NCBI GenBank assembly: GCA_016200325.1
Contig: JACQEZ010000003.1
Location: forward strand, 41,573-105,572
DNA: 64,000 bases
Reading direction: 5' to 3'
Source of the DNA: Candidatus Manganitrophaceae bacterium
Lineage (GTDB): Bacteria > Nitrospirota > Nitrospiria > SBBL01 > Manganitrophaceae
The notes beneath the pieces were generated by a model. It saw only the letters and a list, made by a program, of their open reading frames with translations, had not been told where the DNA came from and did no database searches. Numbering within the stretch: the first letter of the stretch is position 1; every line of letters begins with the position of its first letter. The position numbers were made by a program, and so were the translations under genes. Shown in pieces: positions 1 through 7,730 of the stretch.

Positions 1-43
1 GCGCAAGAACGAAGATCACCTGTCGAACATTTTTCTGATTCAT
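1..43 (-). CDS. 5' end of a gene leaving the window (probable exported protein)
   Basis: Only the first 14 codons lie in the window (MNQKNVRQVIFVLA). The ATG at 43-41 is preceded by a strong AGGAGGA ribosome site at 57-51, which is what supports a real start here. A short basic stretch followed by hydrophobic residues looks like the beginning of a signal peptide or membrane anchor, but the function cannot be told. It lies 74 bp downstream of the HEAT-repeat gene on the same strand and is probably co-transcribed with it. Confidence 0.6.
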   Translation of the reverse strand, partial: MNQKNVRQVIFVLA

Positions 44-117
44 TTTTATCTCCTCCTAATTATCCTAAGTAGGGTTTAAGATGAAGGCTCCTTCATCTTC
101 TCTGTTTCGGGCGTTTC

Positions 118-1059
118 CTATCCCCCGGTTTCCGGGGCGTCCATCCCCGCTGCGGGTTCCTCCGCGGGGAAGCTTGTTTTCTCCTTCAATCCTTCGAGCA
201 TCCGATCGGCGGTCTCGCGCACCATTGGATCTGAGTCTCGGACCGCTTCACCGGCGATTTTCTCGACCTCTGCATCTCCTTCAAGCGCGTGAAGCGCCTC
301 TAGCCGCACCGCCGCCGAAGGATCATAGAGCGCATGTTCGATCAGCGCTTCCCGGGGGACGGGAAATCCGAGGGTCAGAACGGCGATTCGTGTCTGCGGG
401 TCGTCGTGTCTGAGCGCCGCACGGACCACCTGATCTGAGGGGACGAGGGAGCCCAAATTATTCAAAGCATCCAATGCTCCGAGCCGGACGCTCCGGTCGG
501 GGCTTTGGAGCAGGTCCAACAGGGCCGGTCCGGAACTCTCCATTGAATGTTTTCCCATACTCTCGATTACCTTATTTGCGATCGAGAGCGCGCTCTTCTT
601 CGAATTGTTTCCGGTCATTGAGAGGGCGACGAGCGCTTCGTCCCTTCTCGTCGGGTCGGTCGTCGGCCCTCCGCGGTCTGGAAAGATCCAGACCTCCGTC
701 AGCCGATGAAGGGACGGACCGTTTTCTCCGCCGGTATTCGAGAAGAGAACTGCGAAGTCGTGTTTGGCGAGAATCCGCCGCAGCCCTTCCTCGATCGGGA
801 GGTCGCGCAGCGAGATCGTGATCCGTTCGGCCGTGAGGCGCGGTTCGCCGTAAATGGTGATCTCCATCTGCTGTCCGATCTCCTCAAAGAGCCTTCCCAA
901 TGAGACATCGGCTGCACGGACGGTCAGCCGGCCTTTCTCCGCGGCGACATAGATCGCACTCTCCGTCTGCGCGGACAGCGCCGGCCGCTCCATTCCGGCC
1001 AAGGAGACGAGAAGGCCGATAAAAAAGAATACCCTGATGATGAATCGATCTGGTCGCAT
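118..1059 (-). CDS. Exported HEAT-repeat protein with STN-like N-terminal domain
   Basis: A 313-residue protein. Residues 1-30 look like a cleavable signal peptide (basic start, hydrophobic core, ALSAQ), so it should act outside the cytoplasm. Residues ~38-125 resemble the short STN domain found at the N-terminus of secretins and TonB receptors (LTVRAADVSLGRLFEEIG, then the beta-alpha-beta pattern ITISLRDLPIEEGLRRIL). Residues ~160-290 form HEAT-type helical repeats (VRLGALDALNNLG, VRLEALHALEGD, VRETADRMLEGL), a protein-binding scaffold. STN plus HEAT suggests an adaptor in an envelope complex; the partner is unknown. The next gene on the strand starts 74 bp downstream. Confidence 0.75.
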   Translation of the reverse strand: MRPDRFIIRVFFFIGLLVSLAGMERPALSAQTESAIYVAAEKGRLTVRAADVSLGRLFEEIGQQMEITIYGEPRLTAERITISLRDLPIEEGLRRILAKHDFAVLFSNTGGENGPSLHRLTEVWIFPDRGGPTTDPTRRDEALVALSMTGNNSKKSALSIANKVIESMGKHSMESSGPALLDLLQSPDRSVRLGALDALNNLGSLVPSDQVVRAALRHDDPQTRIAVLTLGFPVPREALIEHALYDPSAAVRLEALHALEGDAEVEKIAGEAVRDSDPMVRETADRMLEGLKEKTSFPAEEPAAGMDAPETGG

Positions 1060-1212
1060 CGTTCTCTTCCTCCGGATTCGTTCGGTTCTTGATTCAGACG
1101 CTGCCTCTCAATGCATCTGTGATGCCGCGCGACAATTTCTGGATTGGGCGGGGAAAACAAAGGGGAATCATTTGAAGCGGAGGCAAGAGAGCCGATTCAG
1201 ATACTATTTCGA

Positions 1213-1225
1213 GATACACTGTATC
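1213..1225. promoter_or_regulatory. 13-bp dyad in divergent intergenic region
   Basis: GATACA-C-TGTATC is a perfect 6-bp-arm palindrome in the 294-bp gap between the HEAT-repeat gene (leftward) and the HAD gene (rightward). Placement between divergent genes is typical of an operator, but no cognate regulator is adjacent. Nothing else clear is visible in the gap apart from the -10 box at 1341. Confidence 0.3.
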
Positions 1226-1340
1226 GATTGCGCATGACGAAATATTCCTGGTTGATTTTAGGGGAGAGCGCGCCATCCGGATCGGTGGGGTGACGCCGCG
1301 CTTCCGTTTTTCTCTATTTATCTCTCTCCGCCGATTCGGA

Positions 1341-1346
1341 TATAAT
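1341..1346 (+). promoter_or_regulatory. -10 box immediately upstream of the HAD gene (leaderless start)
   Basis: A perfect TATAAT ends 7 nt before the ATG at 1354, so transcription would begin at or within a base of the start codon. No Shine-Dalgarno sequence is present. The -35 region is poor (TTATCT at 1318-1323). Confidence 0.5.
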
Positions 1347-1353
1347 CCGGCGT

Positions 1354-2136
1354 ATGAACAGACCGACGCAAAAGCCATCGAAGAAGAGCTTCCTCATCGA
1401 CATGGATGGGGTCCTGGTGCGGGGACCGAACCTGATCCCCGGCGCCGACGTCTTTATTCAGCGGCTCAAAGAGGAAGGGCGGAAGTTTTTGGTTCTCACC
1501 AACAACTCGCTCCGGACGCCGAAGGATCTGGAGCACCGCTTGCAGAAGATCGGCCTCCCTGTCAGCGCGGAGCATATCTACACCTCCGCCTTGGCGACGG
1601 CGCGGTTCCTCCACAGCCAACGGCCGAAGGGAACGGCGTTCGTTATCGGCGAGTCGGGATTGATGGAAGCGCTCCATGATGTGGAATACGTTGTCACCGA
1701 TCTTCAGCCCGACTACGTGGTGGTGGGGGACACCGATTATTACGACCATCGGCGGATCACGCAGGCGGTCCGGCTGGTTCACAACGGGGCGCGGCTGATC
1801 GCCACGAATCCCGACGTGACCGGTCCGTCGGAGAGCGGCATCGTCCCGGCGACCGGCGCGCTCGTCGCATTGATCGAAAAGGCAACCGGCCACCAGGCCT
1901 ACTTCGTCGGCAAGCCGAACCCGTTGATGATGCGGACGGCGCTTCATCAGATTCAAGAACATTCCGAGAATGCCGTCATGGTCGGAGATCGGATGGACAC
2001 CGACATGGTCGCCGGAATCGAAAGCGGGTTGGAGACGATTCTCGTCTTAACCGGTGTCACTCGGCGGGAGGATGTCGACCGCTATCCGTATCGCCCGGCC
2101 CGAATCGCCGAATCGGTCAGCGCGATCGAGTTGTAA
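1354..2136 (+). CDS. HAD-IIA family phosphatase (NagD-like)
   Basis: 260 residues, a usual length for the NagD/4-nitrophenylphosphatase group of HAD hydrolases. Motif I is FLIDMDGVLVRG near residue 12 (two catalytic Asp), motif II is LTNNS near residue 49, and motif III/IV is MVGDRMDTDM near residue 209. The C2-type cap lies between motifs II and III, as in HAD-IIA. The enzyme is expected to dephosphorylate a small sugar or nucleotide phosphate in the cytoplasm; the substrate cannot be read from sequence. The start is supported by the -10 box at 1341 in a leaderless arrangement. A VOC protein follows 42 bp downstream and may be co-transcribed. Confidence 0.88.
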   Translation: MNRPTQKPSKKSFLIDMDGVLVRGPNLIPGADVFIQRLKEEGRKFLVLTNNSLRTPKDLEHRLQKIGLPVSAEHIYTSALATARFLHSQRPKGTAFVIGESGLMEALHDVEYVVTDLQPDYVVVGDTDYYDHRRITQAVRLVHNGARLIATNPDVTGPSESGIVPATGALVALIEKATGHQAYFVGKPNPLMMRTALHQIQEHSENAVMVGDRMDTDMVAGIESGLETILVLTGVTRREDVDRYPYRPARIAESVSAIEL

Positions 2137-2178
2137 TTCGCTTTTCAATCGTAGTTAAAAAGGGGAGGGGAGCTGCGC

Positions 2179-2535
2179 ATGATTCAATCGATTGCATTTA
2201 CCATGTATCCGGTCACCGACATGGTCCGGTCGAAAAAATTCTATGAAGAGGTCCTCGGTTTAAAACAGGGGGCCAACTTTGGGGATCAATGGGTGGAGTA
2301 CGATCTGGGGGAGAGCACCTTTGCGATCACCACGATGGAGGTCGGCCGGACGCCCGGAGCGAAAGGGGCGGTCGTCGGATTCGAGGTGGCCGATTTGGAA
2401 GGGTTCATGCAGCGATTGAAGCGGAATTCGGTCAAATTGATTTTAGAGAATTACGAGACGCCGGTCTGCCGGATGTCGGTGATCGAAGACCCCGACCAGA
2501 ACCAGATCACCATCCACAAGCGGCACCCCGCCTGA
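2179..2535 (+). CDS. VOC (glyoxalase/bleomycin-resistance fold) protein
   Basis: 118 residues, one VOC module pair. The pattern FTMYPVTDMVRSKKFYEEVLG at the start, the central GFEVADLEGFMQRL and the terminal IEDPDQNQITIHKR are typical of the fold. The usual metal ligands are only partly recognisable, so glyoxalase I activity is not supported. A strong ribosome site (GGGGAGGGGAG) precedes the ATG. Likely a cytoplasmic small-molecule binding or lyase protein of unknown substrate. Confidence 0.8.
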   Translation: MIQSIAFTMYPVTDMVRSKKFYEEVLGLKQGANFGDQWVEYDLGESTFAITTMEVGRTPGAKGAVVGFEVADLEGFMQRLKRNSVKLILENYETPVCRMSVIEDPDQNQITIHKRHPA

Positions 2536-2545
2536 CCGGGGAGGA

Positions 2546-4480
2546 TTATTCTCGCCCGCTCGTGCTGATCCCTTGGGCGTAGATGTCCCACGTTCCGTTC
2601 CGGTTGTCTTGCCAGGCGACGATTGCGCCGCCCGATCCATCCGGAATGATCTGCGCCGGAGCGGTGGCGGCGCCGGAAGATTGATCGTTGGCCGCCGTCG
2701 AGAGGGCGACCCCGTCGGCCGTCCATTGGACCGTCCCGCCGCTGTTGATCCGTTGGATATAAAGATCATAGTGGGTGCCGCTCCGGCGGTCGCTCCAGGT
2801 GACGATGGCGCCGCCGGTGCCGTCGGAGGCGATCCGCGGGAACGATTGAGCATCGGCCGCGGCGGAGAGGACGACTCCGCCGGGAGCCCACTGCGCCGCC
2901 CCGGCGCCGCTCACCCGCTGTGCGTTGATATCGGTTCCATCTTGCCAGGTGATCAGGGCGCCGCCGGCGCCGTCTGAAACGACTTGAGGGGCCGACTGTG
3001 CATGGGCCGTGGTGGAGACCGGAATGCCGTCGGCGCTCCATTGAACGGCGCCGGCCGGATTGACCCGCTGTGCGTAGATTTTGTCGGTTCCGCTCCGGCC
3101 GTCCTGCCAGACGATCAGCGCTCCCCCGGCGCCGTCCGAGACCAATCGAGGGTTTTGTTGATGATTCGCTGCGACGGAGATCGGAAGGCCATCGGCGGTC
3201 CACTGGGCTGCGCCGTCGCCGTTGATTCGCTGTGCATAGACATCTGCATTGGTGACGCTCCGGTGGTCTTGCCAGACGACGATCGCCCCCCCGGCGCCGT
3301 CGGCGATCAGCTGATGGAACTGTTGTGCATTCGCCGCGGTGGAGACCGGAATCCCATCGGCCGCCCATTGCACGACGCCGGCCGCGTTCACCCGCTGCGC
3401 ATAAAGGTCGGAGGTCGCCCCGTTCCGGAAATCCAACCAGACGATGATCGCCCCGCCGGCGCCGTCCGGGATCAGCTGGGGAGATTGTTGGGCGTTCGCC
3501 GCGCTGGAGATGGGGATCCCGTTGGCCGTCCATTGTATGGCGCCGTCCCGGTTGATCCGTTGCGCATAGATGTTATAGTTGCCGCTCCGATTGTCCTCCC
3601 AGACCAGGATTGCGCCCCCCGATCCGTCCGAAACGAGCTGGGGGAAAGATTGGTTGTTCGGGGCGGTCGAAATTGGAATTCCGTCGGCGGCCCACTGGGG
3701 CGCGCCGCTGCCATCCACCCGTTGTGCATAAATGTCGGCGGTCGCCCCGTTGCGAAAATCGGCCCAGGCGATCATCGCGCCGGCCGATCCGTCAGAGACC
3801 ATCTGAGGATAAAGCTGGTCGTTGGCAGCGGTGGCGAGGGGGACGTTTTCCGGGTTTTCCTTCGTCCACAAGAGAACCAACGCGCCGGGGCTGCTCTCCA
3901 CCCCGCCGATCACGACCTGAACCGCCCCGGTCGACGCTCCCTCCGGGACCAACGCCCGGATCTCGGTGTCGCTCCAACTCACGATGTTGCTCGCCGTCGC
4001 CCCGCCGATCGACAAGCTTCCCCCCGGACCGCTCCCGAATCCCGCACCGTTAATATGAATTTCACTTCCGGTCTTTGCTTCGGCGGGATTGACGCTGGTG
4101 ATGACCGGGCCGGTGGGGCTGACCGTGACCAGAACGCTCGCGACGCCGGTCGCCCTGGCGCCGTCTTTGTTGGTGACCGCCACGTGGATCAGAACATTTC
4201 CGACGGTGGACGGGGCGGTCCAGGTGATCGGGTTGCTATCGGCGGCGCTCAAGGCGCCGGCGTCGGCCTGCCAAGCGAAGGTCAACTCCCCTCCGGTGGC
4301 CGCGACGGTTAAGGCGGCGCTCTCCCCCGGCCGGACCACGGAGGGTTCCGCCTTCAGCTGTTGGATCTCCACCCCGCCGGATCCGGTCGATCCGCCGCCC
4401 CCGCCGCCGCAGCTGAGAAGAACCAGTGAGAGTAAAAAGAATACCGAGCCGATGAATATTTCTTTTCTCAATTTGTCCAT
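2546..4480 (-). CDS. Lipoprotein with IPT/TIG domain and eight ~54-residue tandem repeats
   Basis: 644 residues from the ATG at 4480. The N-terminus is a lipoprotein signal (MDKLRKEIFIGSVFFLLSLV, then a lipobox ending at Cys ~24 followed by six glycines). Residues ~35-120 form an Ig-like beta domain, and ~125-205 an IPT/TIG domain (PVITSVNPAEAKTGSEIHI, GAGFG). From ~225 to the end there are eight repeats of ~54 residues with the pattern P-x-[LVI]-[VIA]-x-DG-x-GGA-[IL]-x-x-W-x-D-x-R, then YAQR[VI]N, then QW-x-[AP]-[DNG]-G. They probably build a propeller-like or solenoid surface. An upstream extension to 4570 is possible but would place the signal internally; the promoter at 4487-4515 also favours 4480. 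Probably an outer-surface adhesion or scaffold lipoprotein. Confidence 0.8.
   Translation of the reverse strand: MDKLRKEIFIGSVFFLLSLVLLSCGGGGGGSTGSGGVEIQQLKAEPSVVRPGESAALTVAATGGELTFAWQADAGALSAADSNPITWTAPSTVGNVLIHVAVTNKDGARATGVASVLVTVSPTGPVITSVNPAEAKTGSEIHINGAGFGSGPGGSLSIGGATASNIVSWSDTEIRALVPEGASTGAVQVVIGGVESSPGALVLLWTKENPENVPLATAANDQLYPQMVSDGSAGAMIAWADFRNGATADIYAQRVDGSGAPQWAADGIPISTAPNNQSFPQLVSDGSGGAILVWEDNRSGNYNIYAQRINRDGAIQWTANGIPISSAANAQQSPQLIPDGAGGAIIVWLDFRNGATSDLYAQRVNAAGVVQWAADGIPVSTAANAQQFHQLIADGAGGAIVVWQDHRSVTNADVYAQRINGDGAAQWTADGLPISVAANHQQNPRLVSDGAGGALIVWQDGRSGTDKIYAQRVNPAGAVQWSADGIPVSTTAHAQSAPQVVSDGAGGALITWQDGTDINAQRVSGAGAAQWAPGGVVLSAAADAQSFPRIASDGTGGAIVTWSDRRSGTHYDLYIQRINSGGTVQWTADGVALSTAANDQSSGAATAPAQIIPDGSGGAIVAWQDNRNGTWDIYAQGISTSGRE
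2548..3840 (-). repeat. Eight ~162-bp coding tandem repeats
   Basis: The DNA encoding the eight repeats of the lipoprotein above. Copies recur every ~150-165 bp and are diverged rather than identical, which suggests an old expansion. Copy 6 is a few codons shorter and copy 8 has an insertion of a few codons near its start (SSGAATAPAQ). Confidence 0.8.
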
Positions 4481-4486
4481 CGAGCG

Positions 4487-4515
4487 AATATACAGGCCCA
4501 AGCGTAGGGTGTCAA
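4487..4515 (-). promoter_or_regulatory. Sigma-70-type promoter placing the start of transcription at the lipoprotein ATG
   Basis: TTGACA (4515-4510), 17-bp spacer, TATATT (4492-4487). The -10 box ends 6 nt before the ATG at 4480, so the mRNA would be leaderless. No ribosome site lies upstream of that ATG, which agrees. Confidence 0.6.
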
Positions 4516-4548
4516 CCAGACCGCTCCACGCAAGATCGAAAGAGAGGG

Positions 4549-4578
4549 TTGCAAGTTTTGAATCGGACAAGGTAGACT
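4549..4578 (+). promoter_or_regulatory. Possible promoter for the dienelactone hydrolase gene
   Basis: TTGCAA (4549-4554), 18-bp spacer, TAGACT (4573-4578), 28 bp upstream of the ATG at 4607. Both boxes are imperfect. Confidence 0.35.
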
Positions 4579-4606
4579 GATTTCATTGTTTGAGACGGGG
4601 GTGAGA

Positions 4607-5491
4607 ATGGACATCAGAGAGCGGAAGGGGGACGAAGCGGTCAGCGATCTTTCATCGAAAAGCCGATGGACCCGCCGGGAGTTTGTCGTCACGGCGCTCG
4701 CCGCCGGTTTTGCCCTGGCGGTGCGGCCGGTCTTCGGCGAAGTCTTGACGACCGATACGGGCGGTCTGACCGCCGGCGAGGTGAAGATTGCGGTGGCCGA
4801 CGGCGAGATGCCGGGCTACCGGGCGATGCCGGAGAAGGGAGGCCCCTTTCCGGTGGTCCTCGTCGTCCAGGAGATTTTCGGGGTTCATGAACATATCAGA
4901 GACCTCTGCCGCCGTCTGGCGAAGGAGGGATATTTCGCCGTCGCCCCCGAGCTCTATGCCCGGCAAGGGGATGTCTCCAAGATGCCCGACGCCCAAGAAA
5001 TCTTCAGCAGGGTGGTCTCCAAAGTTCCCGATATGCAGGTCTTGTCCGATCTCGATGCGGCGGCCGATTGGGCCGGAAAATCGGGGAGGGGAGATCTCAA
5101 ACGGTTGGGGATCACCGGTTTTTGTTGGGGAGGCCGGGTCGTCTGGCTCTATGCGGCGCACAGCCCGCGGCTGAAAGCCGGCGTCGCCTGGTATGGACGC
5201 TTGGCGGGGGAGAAAAGCGCGCTGCAGCCGGCGCATCCGATCGACGTCGCGACGAAGCTCAAAGCGCCGGTGCTCGGACTCTACGGCGGCGCCGATGCAG
5301 GCATCCCGATGGAAATGATCGAACGGATGCGCCAGGCGCTCAAAACAGCCAACAGCCCTTCCGAGATCGTCGTCTATCCTGACGCGCCGCACGGCTTCAA
5401 TGCCGACTACCGTCCGAGCTATCGTAAAGAGGCCGCCCAGGACGGCTGGAAGCGGATGTTGGCGTGGTTCAAAAAATACGGCGTCGCCTAG
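4607..5491 (+). CDS. Dienelactone hydrolase family protein with Tat-like signal
   Basis: 294 residues from the ATG at 4607, chosen over a TTG seven codons upstream because GGGGGTGAG lies just before it. Residues ~22-45 carry a twin-arginine-like signal ([17 protein letters not shown]), so export in folded form is likely. The alpha/beta-hydrolase core follows: the nucleophile Cys sits in GFCWGGR (~residue 175) and the His in PHGFNADY near the C-terminus, the Cys-Asp-His triad of dienelactone hydrolases. The family hydrolyses the lactone ring of chloroaromatic intermediates, but many exported homologues have unknown ester substrates. No other aromatic-degradation gene is nearby, so the role is open. 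Confidence 0.87.
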   Translation: MDIRERKGDEAVSDLSSKSRWTRREFVVTALAAGFALAVRPVFGEVLTTDTGGLTAGEVKIAVADGEMPGYRAMPEKGGPFPVVLVVQEIFGVHEHIRDLCRRLAKEGYFAVAPELYARQGDVSKMPDAQEIFSRVVSKVPDMQVLSDLDAAADWAGKSGRGDLKRLGITGFCWGGRVVWLYAAHSPRLKAGVAWYGRLAGEKSALQPAHPIDVATKLKAPVLGLYGGADAGIPMEMIERMRQALKTANSPSEIVVYPDAPHGFNADYRPSYRKEAAQDGWKRMLAWFKKYGVA

Positions 5492-5541
5492 TCGGGAGAG
5501 GAGATCGTCCCCGCTGCGGTTCGATCCCTTGCCTCAAGCGA

Positions 5542-5988
5542 TTAGGCGGCCATGCCGTAGTTCGTCGTTCGCAGATCGATTTTGTACTCTTCAATCCGGT
5601 TTCCCATCTCTTCAAGGTTTCCCTTCAGCCGCTCCTCCGCCTCCGGAAAAATTTTCCCCTCCTCTTCTTCGACGTGCTGACGTAACTTCTGCTCAAGGTT
5701 ATTCAACACTTCAAAAAAAACAACCATCCCTTTCTGAATCCGGATTGCCATCAACTCCTCGAGAAGATCGTCGATCTCATTGTGCGCTGTCCTCGCTCTC
5801 TGAATCTCGTCGGGGTTCATCGGCTGCATCGCGGGATAGAAGATCTCTTCTTCGCACTGCGTGTGGACTTTAAGGCTGTCATAAATCCGCTGAAGGAGAA
5901 GTGCGTCCCGCTTGCCGGCCGCCCTGAGCTGATTCATCAGATCGAACACATTCCGATGATCCGCTTTTAAAAGCTCCGTTGCTTTCAT
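5542..5988 (-). CDS. Hemerythrin-domain protein
   Basis: 148 residues from the ATG at 5988, selected because AAGGAG lies five bases upstream. A four-helix hemerythrin HHE pattern is visible: LKADHRNVFDLM near residue 9, HTQCEEEIFYPAM near 45, AHNEIDDLLEEL near 70, and HVEEEEGKIFPEAEE near 105. These His and Glu residues match a di-iron site that binds O2 or NO or senses them. It is convergent with the dienelactone hydrolase gene and stands alone. Confidence 0.85.
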   Translation of the reverse strand: MKATELLKADHRNVFDLMNQLRAAGKRDALLLQRIYDSLKVHTQCEEEIFYPAMQPMNPDEIQRARTAHNEIDDLLEELMAIRIQKGMVVFFEVLNNLEQKLRQHVEEEEGKIFPEAEERLKGNLEEMGNRIEEYKIDLRTTNYGMAA

Positions 5989-6012
5989 CGCCGCTCCTTT
6001 TAAAGAGGTGAG

Positions 6013-6306
6013 GTGCATTTAGTTACCCATCGTAAGGGAAGGAGGAGATGGAAAACAATCCTTCTAAAGAGAGAAGGCGGATCATCCGCTCGGATAGCCG
6101 AGACCGTCCTCCTTTTGGGAGGGATCGCAACGATCGTTGTCAATCTCAATCGGCAACTCGTTCGTCTAAATCATCAGCGCTTGGCCGCGAATCGGAATTT
6201 GGAGCGGGACGTCCAGGCGCGGACCCAAAAGCTTGAGACTTTTGTTTATACTGTTTCTCACGATTTGAAATCGCCGGTTGTCTCGATGCGGGGAATGCCT
6301 GCTTGA
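6013..6306 (+). pseudogene. Relic of a membrane sensor histidine kinase
   Basis: The frame from 6013 encodes a transmembrane segment (ETVLLLGGIATIVVNLNRQL), a coiled coil ending RTQKLETF, and a recognisable H-box (VYTVSHDLKSPVVSMRGM) before a stop at 6304-6306. The rest of HisKA and the whole ATPase domain are missing. The best ribosome site and ATG (GGAGGAG, ATG at 6048) belong to a different frame (MENNPSKERRR), so the gene has also lost its reading frame between start and membrane segment. A disrupted, truncated kinase remnant is the simplest reading. Confidence 0.65.
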
Positions 6307-6375
6307 CTCTTCGATAAAAGAACGTTATTTTGGGCCGAATGAATCGATTCAGAAATCGATAAGGAGGGCGAGCAG

Positions 6376-6798
6376 ATGTCACGAGAGGCGAAGGTCGCAA
6401 CCTTTCCCAATGGGGTGGGAGTGATCAAGTGGGGGCGGAAGGAAGAGCCGACGGCGGAATCGGTGGCCGAGGAGATGAAGCGGTTTGGGTATCAAGTCTA
6501 TGATCTCCAGACCGTGACCCCCTGGTTCGAGCGAAGCCGTCATGCGCACGACGAGCCGGAGATTCGGGGCGCCGTCTCCGGGGTGATGACGTTCCACTTC
6601 GACGACCTTCCGGTCACGATTGAAGCGGGAGACATCCTTTTAATTCCGGGCGGGCTTGCGCACGAAGTGATCAGCCACAATGGGCGCCCTTTCTCCGCTT
6701 ATAAAGGTTCCTTGAGCGGGGAGCGGAAGGTGACGGAGCATGGCGATGCCCGCGGCAGCGTGGAGCAGCTGACGCGCAAGGGATCCGGAGCGAAATGA
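6376..6798 (+). CDS. Cupin-domain protein
   Basis: 140 residues with a strong ribosome site (AAGGAGGG). The C-terminal half has the cupin pattern: HAHDEPEIRGAVSGVMTF for the first motif, and GDILLIPGGLAHEVIS for the second with its conserved Pro-Gly and His. The likely metal ligands are His-His-Glu plus the late His. The substrate is unknown. Its stop overlaps the next start by 4 bp (ATGA), so it forms a transcription and translation unit with the HAD phosphatase. Confidence 0.78.
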   Translation: MSREAKVATFPNGVGVIKWGRKEEPTAESVAEEMKRFGYQVYDLQTVTPWFERSRHAHDEPEIRGAVSGVMTFHFDDLPVTIEAGDILLIPGGLAHEVISHNGRPFSAYKGSLSGERKVTEHGDARGSVEQLTRKGSGAK

Positions 6799-7514
6799 GC
6801 CGCGGGATGAACCGAATGGTCTGCCTCGATCTCGATGGAACGCTCGAAGACAGCCGGCGCGACATGATCTCGGCGGTGCGTCGCGTCCGCGAAGCGCTGC
6901 AGCTGCCTCACCGGACCGATAAGGAGATCCTTCCTTGGATCAACAAGGGGATGGAGCCGCTCTATCGCGCCTGCTTCGACGACTACCTTCAGGCCGATGC
7001 GGCGCGGTTCGAGGAGGTCCGTCGTCGGTATGAGGCCGACTACCTGGAAAATGTCACCCGTGAGACGCAGCTTTATTCTGGCATTGCGGAAGTCCTTCCG
7101 AAGCTGGCGAAGTTGGCGCCGCTCATCGTGGTGACGAATAAGCCGGAGCGGATCTCGCGTCGTCTGCTCGAGGTCCTCCGGATCGATCAGTTTTTTGCCG
7201 ACATTATCGGCGGGGATACCTGTGCCGCAACCAAGCCCGACCCGTTGCTTTTGGAGGAAGCCGCCTGGCGATGCGGATTTGATCCGGAGAAAGGCTGTGC
7301 CGTGATGATCGGAGATACCGCGGGCGACATTCAGATGGGCCGCGCTTTCGGAGCGAAGACCATCTGGTGTGCATGGGGATATGTCAGCGAGCCGGGCGAG
7401 CGCCCCGACCTCATCGCGCCCGATCCCGCCGTCCTGCCGGCGCTTGTCCAGATGATCTTGGACAAGGATGAATTCCCGGAAGAGGAAGCGTGCGACCTTC
7501 CAGCGTATCCCTGA
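6795..7514 (+). CDS. HAD phosphatase (phosphoglycolate phosphatase-like)
   Basis: 239 residues, usual for the Gph-like subfamily. Motif I is VCLDLDGTLEDS near residue 9, motif II VVTNKP near 114, the Lys is in ATKPDPLLLEEA, and motif IV is VMIGDTAGDIQMG near 172. An alpha-helical C1 cap sits between motifs I and II. In an autotroph this could salvage 2-phosphoglycolate, but other small phosphates are equally possible. Coupled to the cupin gene by ATGA. Confidence 0.8.
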   Translation: MSRGMNRMVCLDLDGTLEDSRRDMISAVRRVREALQLPHRTDKEILPWINKGMEPLYRACFDDYLQADAARFEEVRRRYEADYLENVTRETQLYSGIAEVLPKLAKLAPLIVVTNKPERISRRLLEVLRIDQFFADIIGGDTCAATKPDPLLLEEAAWRCGFDPEKGCAVMIGDTAGDIQMGRAFGAKTIWCAWGYVSEPGERPDLIAPDPAVLPALVQMILDKDEFPEEEACDLPAYP

Positions 7515-7730
7515 CCCGATCGGCTTGCGTCCATTAGACGGTCGGCCCGTCTCGCGCCGACGTCTCATCACGGCAAATTTTTACAAAATCTCCTCTTTGA
7601 TCAGGCCGGTCGACTCGGATTCCTTGACAAATATCCCACCTTGAGATTTACTTTCATAGACTGTTTTTCATCCTCACTATTTTCTAAATTCCATGGCGTC
7701 ATTCCAATTCGGCTCTTGAGGGAGAAGGCA

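Noticed and set aside
2984..4312. Long plus-strand frame (442 codons) opposite the repeat lipoprotein
   Set aside because: It is the complementary shadow of the tandem repeats, with no ribosome site and composition of repeated Arg/Gly/Asp; the lipoprotein frame has a signal peptide and repeats.
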